DNA of 40,387 nt from Glycomyces buryatensis (GCF_004912275.1 NZ_STGY01000070.1:1-40387), one strand, 5' to 3'. Shown: positions 1 to 7,682, counted from the stretch's first letter. Numbers and translations: made by a program. Notes: generated by a model from the sequence alone, not told the origin.

Positions 1-234
1 TCGGCTGTTCCGTTCCCCCGCGGGCAAAGACAAATATACACACCCTCGAGGGGGCCCGAATCAGGGGGGTCCCCTGAGGTTTCACGATACCCTTGAGCTG
101 GGGAGATGTAAAGAGCTACGCGAAACTCGGATGTTCGGACGTGGACATGGGCCGTCCTCGCAGACCGTCTCCTGGGTTCAGGTTCGACTGTTAGCCTGCG
201 GGCACAAGTACTCCGTCATCCACGAGGAGAAGGC
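1..234. other. Intergenic/upstream region of osmC, no gene seen
   Basis: No credible coding region is visible here. A short hairpin TCAGGGG-ggt-CCCCTGA lies at 61-77 and a CCCTCGAGGG palindrome just before it; they could be the terminator of a gene lying to the left of the window. The 3' part must hold the osmC promoter, but no strong -35/-10 pair stands out. Confidence 0.4.
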
Positions 235-660
235 ATGTCAGTCACTCGCAACGCAAGCACCCGTTGGACCGGCGATCTCCAGGACGGCAGCGGCGTCACC
301 AGCTTCGTGTCCTCTGGACTTCCGGACACGCCGGTGACGTGGGCGGCCCGCTCGAACAACCCCGAGGGCAAGACCAGCCCGGAGGAGCTCATCGCAGCTG
401 CGCACACCTCCTGTTTCTCGATGGCTTTCTCGGCCGGGCTGTCGAAGGCCGGCTACACCGCCGAGGAGATCGTCACCGAGGCGGCGGTCGACTTCAAGCC
501 GGGCACCGGGATCACCGGGATCGCCTTGACCGTTCGCGCCACCATTCCCGGGATCGACGCCGACGAATTCGACAAGATCGCCAACGGCGCCAAGGAAGGG
601 TGCCCCGTTAGCCAGGCACTGAAGGCAGTCCCGATCACGCTTGAGGCCACCCTGGGTTAG
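235..660 (+). CDS. osmC: OsmC-type organic hydroperoxide peroxidase
   Basis: A 141-residue OsmC/Ohr-family peroxiredoxin that reduces organic hydroperoxides through a two-cysteine cycle in the cytoplasm. The two active cysteines are visible at C60 (AAHTSCFSMA) and C123 (KEGCPVSQAL), with the family glutamate in NPEGKTSPEELI. Length and layout match E. coli OsmC, and the CPVSQ-LK context fits the OsmC rather than the Ohr subgroup. The ATG at 235 follows a strong Shine-Dalgarno, GAGGAGAAGG. It appears monocistronic: 209 nt separate it from the next gene. Family assignment is firm; the physiological substrate is inferred. Confidence 0.95.
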   Translation: MSVTRNASTRWTGDLQDGSGVTSFVSSGLPDTPVTWAARSNNPEGKTSPEELIAAAHTSCFSMAFSAGLSKAGYTAEEIVTEAAVDFKPGTGITGIALTVRATIPGIDADEFDKIANGAKEGCPVSQALKAVPITLEATLG

Positions 661-728
661 GGTCAAGCCATTCGTTCGAAAATTTCATATTCATTACACA
701 CTGTGCGCGAAAGCATCAGGTGCACCAT

Positions 729-748
729 CCGTGACTTACCGGTCACGG
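729..748. terminator. Hairpin between osmC and the KamA-like gene
   Basis: CCGTGAC-ttaccg-GTCACGG is a perfect 7-bp stem with a 6-nt loop, 70 nt after the osmC stop. There is no T-tract, so it may be a weak terminator for osmC or an operator/leader element of the radical-SAM gene that starts at 870. Confidence 0.35.
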
Positions 749-869
749 TGTCGGTTCCGGGCCAATATCCCTGCAGCCGACGAGGTGAACGTTGGTTTCG
801 CGCACATCTTCGTAACTGAGCCTGCCTGCCCAGTTGCATACCCAAGCAGAAGAGGAGGTCGAGTTCGTC

Positions 870-2162
870 GTGTCTACTCCCGAGAACATTGGTCGGCGGT
901 TCCGCGCTTACACGATCCGACATTTGGACGAGCTGCTCAAGCGAGCGTCAATGACTGATGAGCAGCGGCTTCGAACCAGGGCGGTGGCTTCGGTACTGCC
1001 CTTCCGCACCAATGCCTACGTCGTCGATGAACTCATCGACTGGGACAACGCATCCGAGGACCCGATGTTCCGCCTGGTATTCCCCCAGGAGGACATGCTT
1101 CCAAGCGAGGATGTCGACCACATCGCCGACCTCATTCAGAACGAGGCGTCGAAGCAGGAGCTCACCGCCGCGGCCAATGTGGTCCGGTACAAGCTCAACC
1201 CGCACCCGGCCGGTCAGATCCAGCTCAACATCAAGGGCAAGGACGAAGCGGTCGAAGGTCTCCAGCACAAGTACAAGGAGACAGTGCTGTTCTTCCCCCA
1301 ACAGGGGCAGACCTGCCACGCCTACTGCACCTACTGCTTCCGATGGGCGCAGTTCGTGGGTATCGACGAGCTGAAGATGGCGAACAACGACATCGAGCAG
1401 CTCACCGGCTACGTCCGGCACCACCCGGAGGTCAGCAGCGTGCTGCTGACCGGCGGCGACCCGATGATCATGGGCGAGCCTGTGCTCCGCCGCTACATCG
1501 AGCCGCTACTGGAGATGGACCACGTCGAGTCGATCCGCATCGGTTCGAAGGCACTGGCCTACTGGCCGCAGCGCTTCGTCACCGACCCGGACGCCGAGGC
1601 GACGCTGCGCCTGTTCGAGGAAGTCGTGAAGTCGGGCCGAAACCTGGCGTTCATGGCGCACTTCTCGCACCAGAAGGAACTCGAATCGGACCTCGTGCAC
1701 GAGGCGGTGCGGCGCATCAACAACACCGGGGCTGTCATCCGCACCCAGGCGCCGTTGATCCGAACCATCAACGACGACGCGGAGCAGTGGGCCGGCATGT
1801 GGCGGACCCAGCACAAGATGGGGATGATTCCCTATTACATGTTCATCGAGCGTGACACCGGGCCTCAGGAGTACTTCTCGGTGCCGCTCGGGCGCGCCTG
1901 GGAGATCTACCGGGACGCCTTCAGCCAGGTCTCGGGCCTGTGCCGGACCGTCCGGGGACCATCGATGTCGGCCACGCCCGGCAAGGTCACCGTCGACGGC
2001 ATCGTGGACATCAACGGCGAGAAGGTATTCGCGCTGCGGATGCTCCAGGCGCGGGACCCGGAGATCGTGGGTCGCCCGTTCTTCGCCAAGTTCGACGAGA
2101 ACGCCGTGTGGGTGGACGATCTCAAGCCCGCGTTCGCAGACAAGTTCCCCTTCGAGGCGTAG
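870..2162 (+). CDS. KamA-family radical SAM aminomutase paralogue, substrate unknown
   Basis: A 430-residue radical-SAM protein of the lysine 2,3-aminomutase fold. The [4Fe-4S] motif is C149-x3-C153-x2-C156 (CHAYCTYCFRW), followed by the SAM-binding GGD in LLTGGDP (about 194-198). The C-terminal region GPSMSATPGKV (K372) aligns by position with the PLP-lysine loop of KamA. The two aspartates that hold the lysine side-chain amine in true KamA are not preserved: the first region reads FIERDTGP and the second RGPSMSA. I therefore do not call it lysine 2,3-aminomutase. The frame is open back to a TTG at 834, but the GTG at 870 is preferred because AGAGGAGGT lies 10 nt upstream. It is not near the lysine cluster at 31-38.5 kb, and a terminator follows it. 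Confidence 0.85.
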   Translation: MSTPENIGRRFRAYTIRHLDELLKRASMTDEQRLRTRAVASVLPFRTNAYVVDELIDWDNASEDPMFRLVFPQEDMLPSEDVDHIADLIQNEASKQELTAAANVVRYKLNPHPAGQIQLNIKGKDEAVEGLQHKYKETVLFFPQQGQTCHAYCTYCFRWAQFVGIDELKMANNDIEQLTGYVRHHPEVSSVLLTGGDPMIMGEPVLRRYIEPLLEMDHVESIRIGSKALAYWPQRFVTDPDAEATLRLFEEVVKSGRNLAFMAHFSHQKELESDLVHEAVRRINNTGAVIRTQAPLIRTINDDAEQWAGMWRTQHKMGMIPYYMFIERDTGPQEYFSVPLGRAWEIYRDAFSQVSGLCRTVRGPSMSATPGKVTVDGIVDINGEKVFALRMLQARDPEIVGRPFFAKFDENAVWVDDLKPAFADKFPFEA

Positions 2163-2206
2163 CCGCGAATCAGTGAGTCAATTGCCTTGGCAGGAATCGA
2201 CTTCTG

Positions 2207-2239
2207 AGCCGGGACGGCCAGTGGCCGCCCCGGCTTTTT
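2207..2239. terminator. Bidirectional intrinsic terminator
   Basis: The stem AGCCGGG/CCCGGCT with an inner GGCC-agt-GGCC is followed by TTTTT on the plus strand. It lies between the convergent KamA-like gene and the quinone reductase gene and can serve both. Confidence 0.8.
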
Positions 2240-2257
2240 CGTATTCGGGGTCTGGGG

Positions 2258-3010
2258 CTAGGCGATGTGGAGGCCGAACCCGGCGGAGCCGGGGCGCTCC
2301 AGGCCCGGCTTGAGGCGGACGTTCTCGTCGTAGTCGCGGCCGTTCTGCTTGCGGTAGGCGATCGGCTCGGTCTCGGCGAGGGTGTCGAGCCTGCCGCGAA
2401 GCGCCTCGATCGCGGCGGCGTAGCCGTCCTCATCGAGCTGCACCGCGCCATTGACCACGAAGGCCGGCAGGACGTGCATGCCCGCGTAGAAGAGAATGCC
2501 GTGGTTGATCGGGAAGAGCAGGTCCTCGATGCTGCCGTTGACTCCCCGGTCGGAGAGGTGGGGCTGGCCAGCGCCGGTGGTCACGGCGATCATGGCGCGC
2601 TTGCCTTCGAGCATGCCATTGCCGTAGCGGGGCCAGGTGCGGGTGGTGCCGTAGCCGAAGCCGTTGGTGAAGACGCGGTCGACCCAGCCTTTCATGATGG
2701 CGGGCATGGAGAACCACCAAAGAGGGAACTGGAGGATGAGGTTGTCCACCGCCAGCAGTTTCCGCTGTTCCTCGGTGATGTCGTCGGACTGGCTGCCGGA
2801 TTCGTAGGCCTCGCCCGCGGCGGCGATGAAGTTCTCGCTTTGGGCGGCGCCGAAGTCGTCGTAGTCGGCGGTGGCTTTCCACTTCATGGCGTACAGGTCG
2901 CTGACGGTGACGGTGTGGCCGAGGCTTTCGAGGTGGCGAGTCGTCTCGTCGCGGAGGGAGGCGTTGAGCGAGGTGTCGGAGGGGTGGGCGTAAACGATGT
3001 GGGTTCTCAT
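2258..3010 (-). CDS. NAD(P)H dehydrogenase (quinone), flavodoxin-fold family
   Basis: A 250-residue flavoprotein of the NQO1/MdaB-type flavodoxin-like fold, expected to reduce quinones or other electrophiles with NAD(P)H. Family signatures are the N-terminal MRTHIVYAHP strand-loop for FMN/FAD phosphate binding, the LILQFPLWWFSMPAIMKGWVD segment and the following RVFTNGFGYG. Two starts are possible: ATG at 3010 (MRTHIVYAHP, the usual N-terminus) or ATG at 3019, three codons earlier; neither has a clear Shine-Dalgarno. It is divergent from an XRE/MmyB-type regulator, and the intergenic region carries a repeated CCTAGG operator, so it is the probable regulated target. The enzyme class is firm, its natural substrate is not known. 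Confidence 0.9.
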   Translation of the reverse strand: MRTHIVYAHPSDTSLNASLRDETTRHLESLGHTVTVSDLYAMKWKATADYDDFGAAQSENFIAAAGEAYESGSQSDDITEEQRKLLAVDNLILQFPLWWFSMPAIMKGWVDRVFTNGFGYGTTRTWPRYGNGMLEGKRAMIAVTTGAGQPHLSDRGVNGSIEDLLFPINHGILFYAGMHVLPAFVVNGAVQLDEDGYAAAIEALRGRLDTLAETEPIAYRKQNGRDYDENVRLKPGLERPGSAGFGLHIA

Positions 3011-3053
3011 GGGAACCATGGTGCGTGGGTTCCGGGAGGGTTGCCAGACGTCT

Positions 3054-3096
3054 GTTCGACCCTAGGTCGTTCGACCCTAGGACTGACAGTCCTAGG
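3054..3096. promoter_or_regulatory. Operator array: three CCTAGG boxes at 15-bp spacing
   Basis: CCTAGG occurs at 3061-3066, 3076-3081 and 3091-3096, each exactly 15 bp from the next. The first two are part of a 13-bp direct repeat, GTTCGACCCTAGG (3054-3066 and 3069-3081). The last two are the ends of a perfect inverted repeat, CCTAGGACT-gac-AGTCCTAGG (3076-3096). It lies between the divergent quinone reductase and XRE regulator, and is the likely binding site of that regulator. Confidence 0.7.
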
Positions 3097-3142
3097 CAGT
3101 TGCGCGCGGACGAGGTGATACTTGCCGACGGAGGTGGTCGTC

Positions 3143-3991
3143 ATGGAACCTGAGGCGTCCGGTATTCATCGGCTTGAAGATGTGAGTGATCTGGGCAAGT
3201 TCCTGCAGGCGCGGCGGGCTCGGGTGAATCCCGAGGACGTGGGGCTGCGGGAGGATGCGAGGCGTCGCGTGCCGGGGTTGCGGCGTGAGGAGTTGGCGTT
3301 GCTGGCCGGGGTGAGCGTGGATTACTACACCCGGTTGGAGCAGGGGCGGGCGAAGCATCCGTCGGATCAGGTGTTGGACGCGGTGGCGCGGGCGCTGGGG
3401 TTGGACGGGACGACGCGGGCGCATTTGCATCGTCTGGCGGGGAATGCGCGGCTGAGCCCGTTGCAGGCCGGTGCGGGGGTGCGGCCTTCGTTGCAGGCGA
3501 TGTTGGAGGCGGTCGAGGCGTTTCCGGCGCTGATCATGAACCATCGGCAGGATGTGTTGGCGTCGAATCGCATGGCGCGTCTGCTATATGGCGGGTTCGG
3601 GTGGGATCTGGAGGCCGGGCCGAATTTCGTGCGGCTGCTGTTCGACGATGATTCGCGGGCGCACTTCCCTGACTGGGAGGCTTGCACGCAGGAGAATGCG
3701 GCGCAGTTGCGGAAGATGGCGGCGTTGTTCCCTGATGATCCGGCGATGTTGTCGCTGATCGGGGAGCTGTCGGTGGCGCACCGGTACTTCGCGGAGTTGT
3801 GGGCGCGGGCCGAGGTGCGGGACTGCAATATCGGGTCGGTGCGGTTCGATCACCCGATGGTGGGGTTGCTGGAGCTGTACAAGGAGCAGTTCCGGGTGGC
3901 GGACGGGTCGGGGCAGATGTTGGTGACGTTGACGGCGGCACCGGGGACGGATGACCATGACCGGTTGCGGCTGTTGGGGTCGGACCGGTAG
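3143..3991 (+). CDS. XRE-family regulator with MmyB-like ligand domain
   Basis: A 282-residue transcription factor. The N-terminal helix-turn-helix is clear (RREELALLAGVSVDYYTRLEQG, about residues 50-75), followed by an MmyB-type ligand-binding PAS-like domain beginning near ALIMNHRQDVLASNRMARLL. This architecture is common in actinomycetes next to an oxidoreductase that it represses. The ATG at 3143 is chosen because GGAGGTGG lies just upstream; the frame is open back to a TTG at 3122. It is divergent from the quinone reductase, and the CCTAGG array lies between them. Autoregulation plus control of the reductase is inferred from this layout. The ligand is unknown. Confidence 0.9.
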   Translation: MEPEASGIHRLEDVSDLGKFLQARRARVNPEDVGLREDARRRVPGLRREELALLAGVSVDYYTRLEQGRAKHPSDQVLDAVARALGLDGTTRAHLHRLAGNARLSPLQAGAGVRPSLQAMLEAVEAFPALIMNHRQDVLASNRMARLLYGGFGWDLEAGPNFVRLLFDDDSRAHFPDWEACTQENAAQLRKMAALFPDDPAMLSLIGELSVAHRYFAELWARAEVRDCNIGSVRFDHPMVGLLELYKEQFRVADGSGQMLVTLTAAPGTDDHDRLRLLGSDR

Positions 3992-4001
3992 GCCCGACCC
4001 C
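3976..4001. terminator. Hairpin between convergent genes
   Basis: GGGGTCGG...CCGACCCC is an 8-bp stem with a 10-nt loop that overlaps the end of the XRE gene and ends before the stop of the imine-reductase-like gene. There is no T-run. It probably acts as a terminator for one or both convergent transcripts. Confidence 0.4.
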
Positions 4002-4009
4002 CGCTGCGG

Positions 4010-4876
4010 TCACTTGATGGTCAGTAGTTCGATGATGGCGAGCCAGTCCTTTCCGCCGCGGCCGGTGGCGGCGAGTTCGTTCAGGAGTTTCAGGTGCGGT
4101 TCGAGCAGGTCGGCCCTGATCCCCTGTTCGCGGCTGGCAGTGATCATGGAGGCCTGGGCGGCGCGGGTGAAGTCGGCGGATTGGCCGCCGGTTTCGTAGG
4201 TGCGGCCGTCGATGATCTCGGCGAGGCCGCGACCGTGCGGGAGCATGGCGCCGAGCCAGGCCTGGACTTCTTCGGCGGTGTCGTAGGCGCTGACGCCGAC
4301 GGTGCGCATCATGGCGATGGCTTGGACGTAGCCGGTGAACATGAGGTCCATGGCTGAGAGCAGGGCCATGTCCTTGAGTGAGGCGAGGCCGGCGTCGGTA
4401 CCTTCGTAGTCGGCGGTGCCGAGGGTTTCGAGGATGGTTCTGGCTATGGCGTAGGCGTTCTCGTCGCCGGAGTAGAGCAGGCGCGAGCCGGGTCCGCCGA
4501 TCATTTCGGGGACGGCCATGATGGCGCCGTCGAGGTAGGCGATGCCGTGTTCGGCGGCCCAGGCGGCGGTGGCCCTGGATTCGTTGGGTGTGGTGGTGGT
4601 CAGGTTGATGACGACCTTTTCTTTGAGTGCGTCCGCGACCGGTTCGAGTTGTTCGCGGACGCTGGCGTGGTCGAGGAGGACGACGAGGACGAAGTCGCCG
4701 GTCTTGATCGCTTCCGCGACGGTCGGCGCGGCCCGTGAGCCGGCTTCGACGTGCGGTTCGGTCTTGGCGGCGGTGCGGTTCCAGACGGTGGTGTCGTAGC
4801 CGGTTTCGCGGAGGCGGGCGGTGATGGCCGAGCCCATGGCCCCGAGTCCGAGGACGGTGATGCTGGCGTTGGTCAT
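4010..4876 (-). CDS. Imine reductase-like NADPH oxidoreductase (Asp type)
   Basis: A 288-residue protein of the beta-hydroxyacid dehydrogenase superfamily, most like imine reductases. The N-terminal Rossmann motif is VLGLGAMG, and VWNRT carries the arginine that usually reads the NADPH 2'-phosphate. The long interdomain helix region reads GLASLKDMALL, so the position used to sort imine reductases is D169. It is the second gene of a two-gene operon: the related enzyme ends 23 nt upstream, and AAAGG precedes this ATG. An HxlR regulator is divergent from the operon. A plain 6-phosphogluconate-dehydrogenase-like reductase acting on a 3-hydroxyacid is the alternative, but the lysine typical of that group is not evident. 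Confidence 0.8.
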   Translation of the reverse strand: MTNASITVLGLGAMGSAITARLRETGYDTTVWNRTAAKTEPHVEAGSRAAPTVAEAIKTGDFVLVVLLDHASVREQLEPVADALKEKVVINLTTTTPNESRATAAWAAEHGIAYLDGAIMAVPEMIGGPGSRLLYSGDENAYAIARTILETLGTADYEGTDAGLASLKDMALLSAMDLMFTGYVQAIAMMRTVGVSAYDTAEEVQAWLGAMLPHGRGLAEIIDGRTYETGGQSADFTRAAQASMITASREQGIRADLLEPHLKLLNELAATGRGGKDWLAIIELLTIK

Positions 4877-4899
4877 GCTGGGTGCCTTTCTTTGCGGTT

Positions 4900-5775
4900 C
4901 TAAGCGGCTTGGCCGCGGAGGATCTGGTAGGTGGGGACGGGGCGTCCGGCTTCCTCGCTGGCGTCCAGGGCGCGCTGGTAGTAGTCCTGAATGGTGCGGG
5001 TGAGGGAAGCGTCGACACCGACTTCTTCGGCGGCGTCGATGACGTGCTGTGCTCCGGCGTGCATCATCTTGAGGTTCGCGACGTCGCCCCAGCCGCCCTG
5101 TTTGGCGGCGGCCCCGAAGTAGAGCGTGAAGTCCCGGTTACTTTCAGTGCCGTTGCTGGCGAACTCGATGAACTTGTCGACGTCGGCTCCTCCTGCGTCG
5201 ATTATCGCCACGGCCTGCTCCAGAGATGTAAGGAACGCGTGGAACTGGGCGAGCCCGGCCTGGTAGTAGAGCTGGGCGAGCCCGTAGTCGGCGCCGAGGT
5301 ATTCGACGCCGGGGACCAGGGTTTCGAGCAGCGCGCGGTGCGTCTCGTAGTGGGCCTCGGGCCCGCTGACGTAGAGACGCGAGGACGCGTGCTTGAGGTC
5401 GTCGCTCTGCGTCATGTAGGCGCCGGTGACGAACTCGCCGCCGCGGGCGGTGACCCACTCGGCGCCCTTGCGGGCCTTCTCCGGGGAGTCCGAGGACAGA
5501 TTGATGATCGTCTTGCCGGTCAGGTCGGCCGGGCCCTGTTCGAGGACGTCGTACATGGCGTCGTAGTGGATCAGGGAGAGCAGGACGACGTCGTTGGCGG
5601 CGATGGCCTCGGCGACGGTGTCGGCGGGCTTCGCGCCGAGTTCGGCGATGGCGTCGAGTTTGGGCCTGGTTCGGTTCCAGGCGGTGACGTCGTACCCGGC
5701 GTCCAGGAGGACCTTGACGGTGGCCTGGCCCATCGGGCCGAGACCGATGACCGTAACGGATTTTTCAGCAGACAT
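4900..5775 (-). CDS. Imine reductase-like NADPH oxidoreductase (Tyr type)
   Basis: A 291-residue paralogue of the downstream gene, with Rossmann motif VIGLGPMG and NADPH-type AWNRT. At the position equivalent to D169 of its partner it has Y171 (GLAQLYYQAGL). In characterised imine reductases Asp versus Tyr here tends to go with opposite product stereochemistry, so the operon may encode a complementary pair; that is inference. It is the first gene of the operon, with AAGGGGC as ribosome site, and an HxlR-type operator box lies 9 nt upstream of the start codon. Natural substrates of such enzymes are largely unknown. Confidence 0.8.
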   Translation of the reverse strand: MSAEKSVTVIGLGPMGQATVKVLLDAGYDVTAWNRTRPKLDAIAELGAKPADTVAEAIAANDVVLLSLIHYDAMYDVLEQGPADLTGKTIINLSSDSPEKARKGAEWVTARGGEFVTGAYMTQSDDLKHASSRLYVSGPEAHYETHRALLETLVPGVEYLGADYGLAQLYYQAGLAQFHAFLTSLEQAVAIIDAGGADVDKFIEFASNGTESNRDFTLYFGAAAKQGGWGDVANLKMMHAGAQHVIDAAEEVGVDASLTRTIQDYYQRALDASEEAGRPVPTYQILRGQAA

Positions 5776-5784
5776 GTTGTGCCC

Positions 5785-5884
5785 CTTGGTAAGTAGTGAT
5801 TTCTAAGTGCGGCTTCTGGATTAATGGTCGGTCAGTCCGGCTAGGGTTGCAAGACCGCACTTTCGGGTGGGGCTACTTACCAAG
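5785..5884. promoter_or_regulatory. Divergent promoter with paired HxlR operator boxes
   Basis: The 12-bp sequence CTTGGTAAGTAG (5785-5796) returns as its exact reverse complement CTACTTACCAAG (5873-5884). A second pair, AAGTGCGG (5805-5812) and CCGCACTT (5855-5862), is nested inside. Read towards each gene, both promoters therefore show CCGCACTT, 8 or 10 nt, then CTACTTACCAAG just before the gene start. This is a strong candidate for HxlR control of both the reductase operon and the regulator itself. Confidence 0.75.
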
Positions 5885-5913
5885 AGGTTCGAAATATGGT
5901 CGGGAGGGGCTTC

Positions 5914-6267
5914 GTGGACGCAAGGGGTGACGCAGGTCAAATCTGCGGCATGTCAATCGCGATCGATGTGGTCGGCGGGAAGTGGAAAATGCACCTGATG
6001 TGGGTGCTCGCCGAGGGACCGGTCAGGTTCGGGCAGATCCGGCGCAAGCTCGATGGGGTGAGCGAGAAGGTGCTCGCGGAGAACCTCAGGCAGCTTGAGG
6101 CGAGCGGGGTCGTCCACCGGGAGCTGTACGCGGAGGTGCCGCCCCGCGTGGAGTACTCGCTGACGCCGCTCGGCGTGGAACTGAACAAGGCGCTGGCGCC
6201 GTTGGAGATCTGGGGAGACCAAAACCGCGACGCCTTGGCGTCGCGGCCTGGGATTTCGGCGTCGTAG
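5914..6267 (+). CDS. HxlR-family transcriptional regulator
   Basis: A 117-residue winged-helix regulator. The HxlR signature is clear: a conserved cysteine followed by an IDVVGGKWKMHLMWVL helix, then RFGQIRRKLDGVSEKVLAENLRQLEASG and the wing VPPRVEYSLTPLG. The single cysteine in GQICGMS is at the position that senses electrophiles or oxidants in several family members; sensing here is inferred. The GTG at 5914 is preferred over the ATG at 5896 because GGGAGGGG lies about 5 nt before it. It is divergent from the two imine-reductase-like genes, and the matching boxes in front of both units suggest it controls them and itself. Confidence 0.9.
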   Translation: MDARGDAGQICGMSIAIDVVGGKWKMHLMWVLAEGPVRFGQIRRKLDGVSEKVLAENLRQLEASGVVHRELYAEVPPRVEYSLTPLGVELNKALAPLEIWGDQNRDALASRPGISAS

Positions 6268-6278
6268 GTGCGCTTGGT

Positions 6279-6806
6279 TCAGATCGGCGGTGCCTCGCGG
6301 CGACGGTATTCGCTGCCGTCTTCGGTGCGGTCGAGGAAGAGCTCGTCGATGAGGTCACGGCGCAGCTGGAGCGGGTCGTCGGATTCGGCGGCGAGCGCCT
6401 CGGTGATCTCGCGTTCGGTGTAGACGCGGTCGAACTCGAAGTGGCGTCCGGCGAGGTCGCGCAGCAGCGCCACCCTGGTGCGGCGATTGACGGGCCGGAC
6501 GCTGATGCGGCCGCCGGAGTAGAGGCCCGCGACCTCGGGCGCGACGCCGGGCGGCGCGTCGGGTGCGGCCTCACGGGCGGCGGCCGCCGCGGCTCGGAAG
6601 ACCTGGGGTTCGACACGGATCCTGCCGTTCTCGCGGGTCACCAGGCCGGATTCGAACAGCCGGGTGAGCGAGCGTTCGGCGAGCGGGTGGTGCTCCTTCA
6701 ACTCCCCCACGCTGGCGCCGTGGTCGCCGGCCAGGACGATCTGGGCGAACGTCTGGAGGCGGGCGGGGTCGGCGAGGGCCTTGACGATGGCATGGCTTGG
6801 TTCCAT
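6279..6806 (-). CDS. HTH regulator with DUF2087 domain
   Basis: A 175-residue protein with an ArsR-like winged helix at the N-terminus (HAIVKALADPARLQTFAQIVLAG, then a recognition region near ELKEHHPLAERSLTRLFESGLV) and a C-terminal DUF2087 domain (VALLRDLAGRHFEFDRVYTEREITEAL, ending with a DLIDELFLDRTEDGSEYRR motif). DUF2087 proteins are usually small regulators of unknown signal. The ATG at 6806 is chosen over an in-frame TTG at 6842, because the HTH begins normally from there. It is convergent with the HxlR gene, 11 nt away. Targets are unknown. Confidence 0.8.
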   Translation of the reverse strand: MEPSHAIVKALADPARLQTFAQIVLAGDHGASVGELKEHHPLAERSLTRLFESGLVTRENGRIRVEPQVFRAAAAAAREAAPDAPPGVAPEVAGLYSGGRISVRPVNRRTRVALLRDLAGRHFEFDRVYTEREITEALAAESDDPLQLRRDLIDELFLDRTEDGSEYRRREAPPI

Positions 6807-6894
6807 CTGTCCCAGACTGCTGCCTTTGCGCCCTTCGGTCAAGGCGATTTCGAACCGGTCAGAGGGTCATGCCCGGCGGAGGCTCTCGCGCCGC

Positions 6895-7554
6895 TCAGCG
6901 AGTGAGCGCGCGGAGGAATTCGAGGTCGATGCCTTCGAGGGTTTCGAGGCGCCTGACTTCGAGGTCTTCGGGGAGCGGGACCTCGGTGACGACCGCCAGT
7001 GTGACGGCTCCCGAGGTGAGAGCCGAGAGCGTTCCCGAGGGCGAGTCCTCGATGGCGACGGTGTCGGCGATGTCGACGCCCAGCTTTGCGGCGGCCGTCA
7101 GGTACGGCTCGGGGGCGGGTTTGCGGTTGTCGACCTCGTCGCCGCAGAGGGTGAAGTCGAAGTTCTCGTAGCCGAGGGTGCCGGTCAGGAGCACGTGGGC
7201 GAGCTCGCGCGGCGTGGAGGTGACCAGCGCGGTCGGGATTCCGGCGGCACGGACCTCGCTGAGGAGTTCACGGGCACCGGGCTTCCAGTCGACGCCCTCG
7301 GCGAAGAGCTCGGTCATGCGCGCTCGCAGCCACACGAGGTTCTCGGGGGCGCTTTCGAGCGGCAGGCCGAGGTCTTCGAGGAGCATCAGGACCGAGGCGT
7401 CCTCGTTCGTGCCGACCATGCGGTCGCGAACTTCGGGGCGGAGGACTCCGCCGAGACGGGTGGCCAGTTCATCGATTCCGACGTCCCAGCGGCGTTCGGA
7501 GTCGAGAAGGGTTCCGTCCATGTCGAAGAGCACGGCTTGCGGAAAGTCAGTCAC
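6895..7554 (-). CDS. HAD superfamily phosphatase (subfamily IA)
   Basis: A 219-residue cytoplasmic HAD hydrolase. Motif I is LFDMDGTLLDSE (D11, D13), motif II is LVTSTP, motif III is NRKPAPEPY and motif IV is AIEDSPSG; the first aspartate is the nucleophile and the second the acid/base. The helical cap lies between motif I and motif II. The substrate, probably a small phosphoester such as a sugar phosphate, cannot be read from sequence. The start is GTG at 7554. There is no Shine-Dalgarno, but TACGGT lies exactly 7 nt upstream, the pattern of a leaderless mRNA. In actinobacteria a phosphatase of this group often sits near mshC and metH, as here. Confidence 0.9.
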   Translation of the reverse strand: MTDFPQAVLFDMDGTLLDSERRWDVGIDELATRLGGVLRPEVRDRMVGTNEDASVLMLLEDLGLPLESAPENLVWLRARMTELFAEGVDWKPGARELLSEVRAAGIPTALVTSTPRELAHVLLTGTLGYENFDFTLCGDEVDNRKPAPEPYLTAAAKLGVDIADTVAIEDSPSGTLSALTSGAVTLAVVTEVPLPEDLEVRRLETLEGIDLEFLRALTR

Positions 7555-7561
7555 GCCAGCA

Positions 7562-7567
7562 ACCGTA
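7562..7567 (-). promoter_or_regulatory. Putative -10 box for a leaderless HAD mRNA
   Basis: TACGGT on the minus strand is followed by 7 nt and then the GTG start of the HAD gene, so transcription would begin at the start codon. No strong -35 is evident. Confidence 0.5.
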
Positions 7568-7635
7568 CGGGGGTGACGGATGAGAACGCCCGGTTCACGC
7601 GACGGCCGCGAGGAGGCTCACAGGATCCCAGTTGG

Positions 7636-7674
7636 GTGGTCGCCGATTGTGCAGGCTCCCCGATCGGCGACCAC
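7636..7674 (-). terminator. Terminator of thymidine kinase gene
   Basis: A perfect 12-bp stem, GTGGTCGCCGAT/ATCGGCGACCAC, with a 15-nt loop, starts 9 nt after the tdk stop codon. No T-tract follows, as is common in actinomycetes. Confidence 0.65.
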
Positions 7675-7682
7675 TCACCTGG

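Noticed and set aside
870..2162. Calling the KamA-like protein a second lysine 2,3-aminomutase or EpmB
   Set aside because: The lysine-side-chain aspartates are absent and no EF-P modification genes are nearby.
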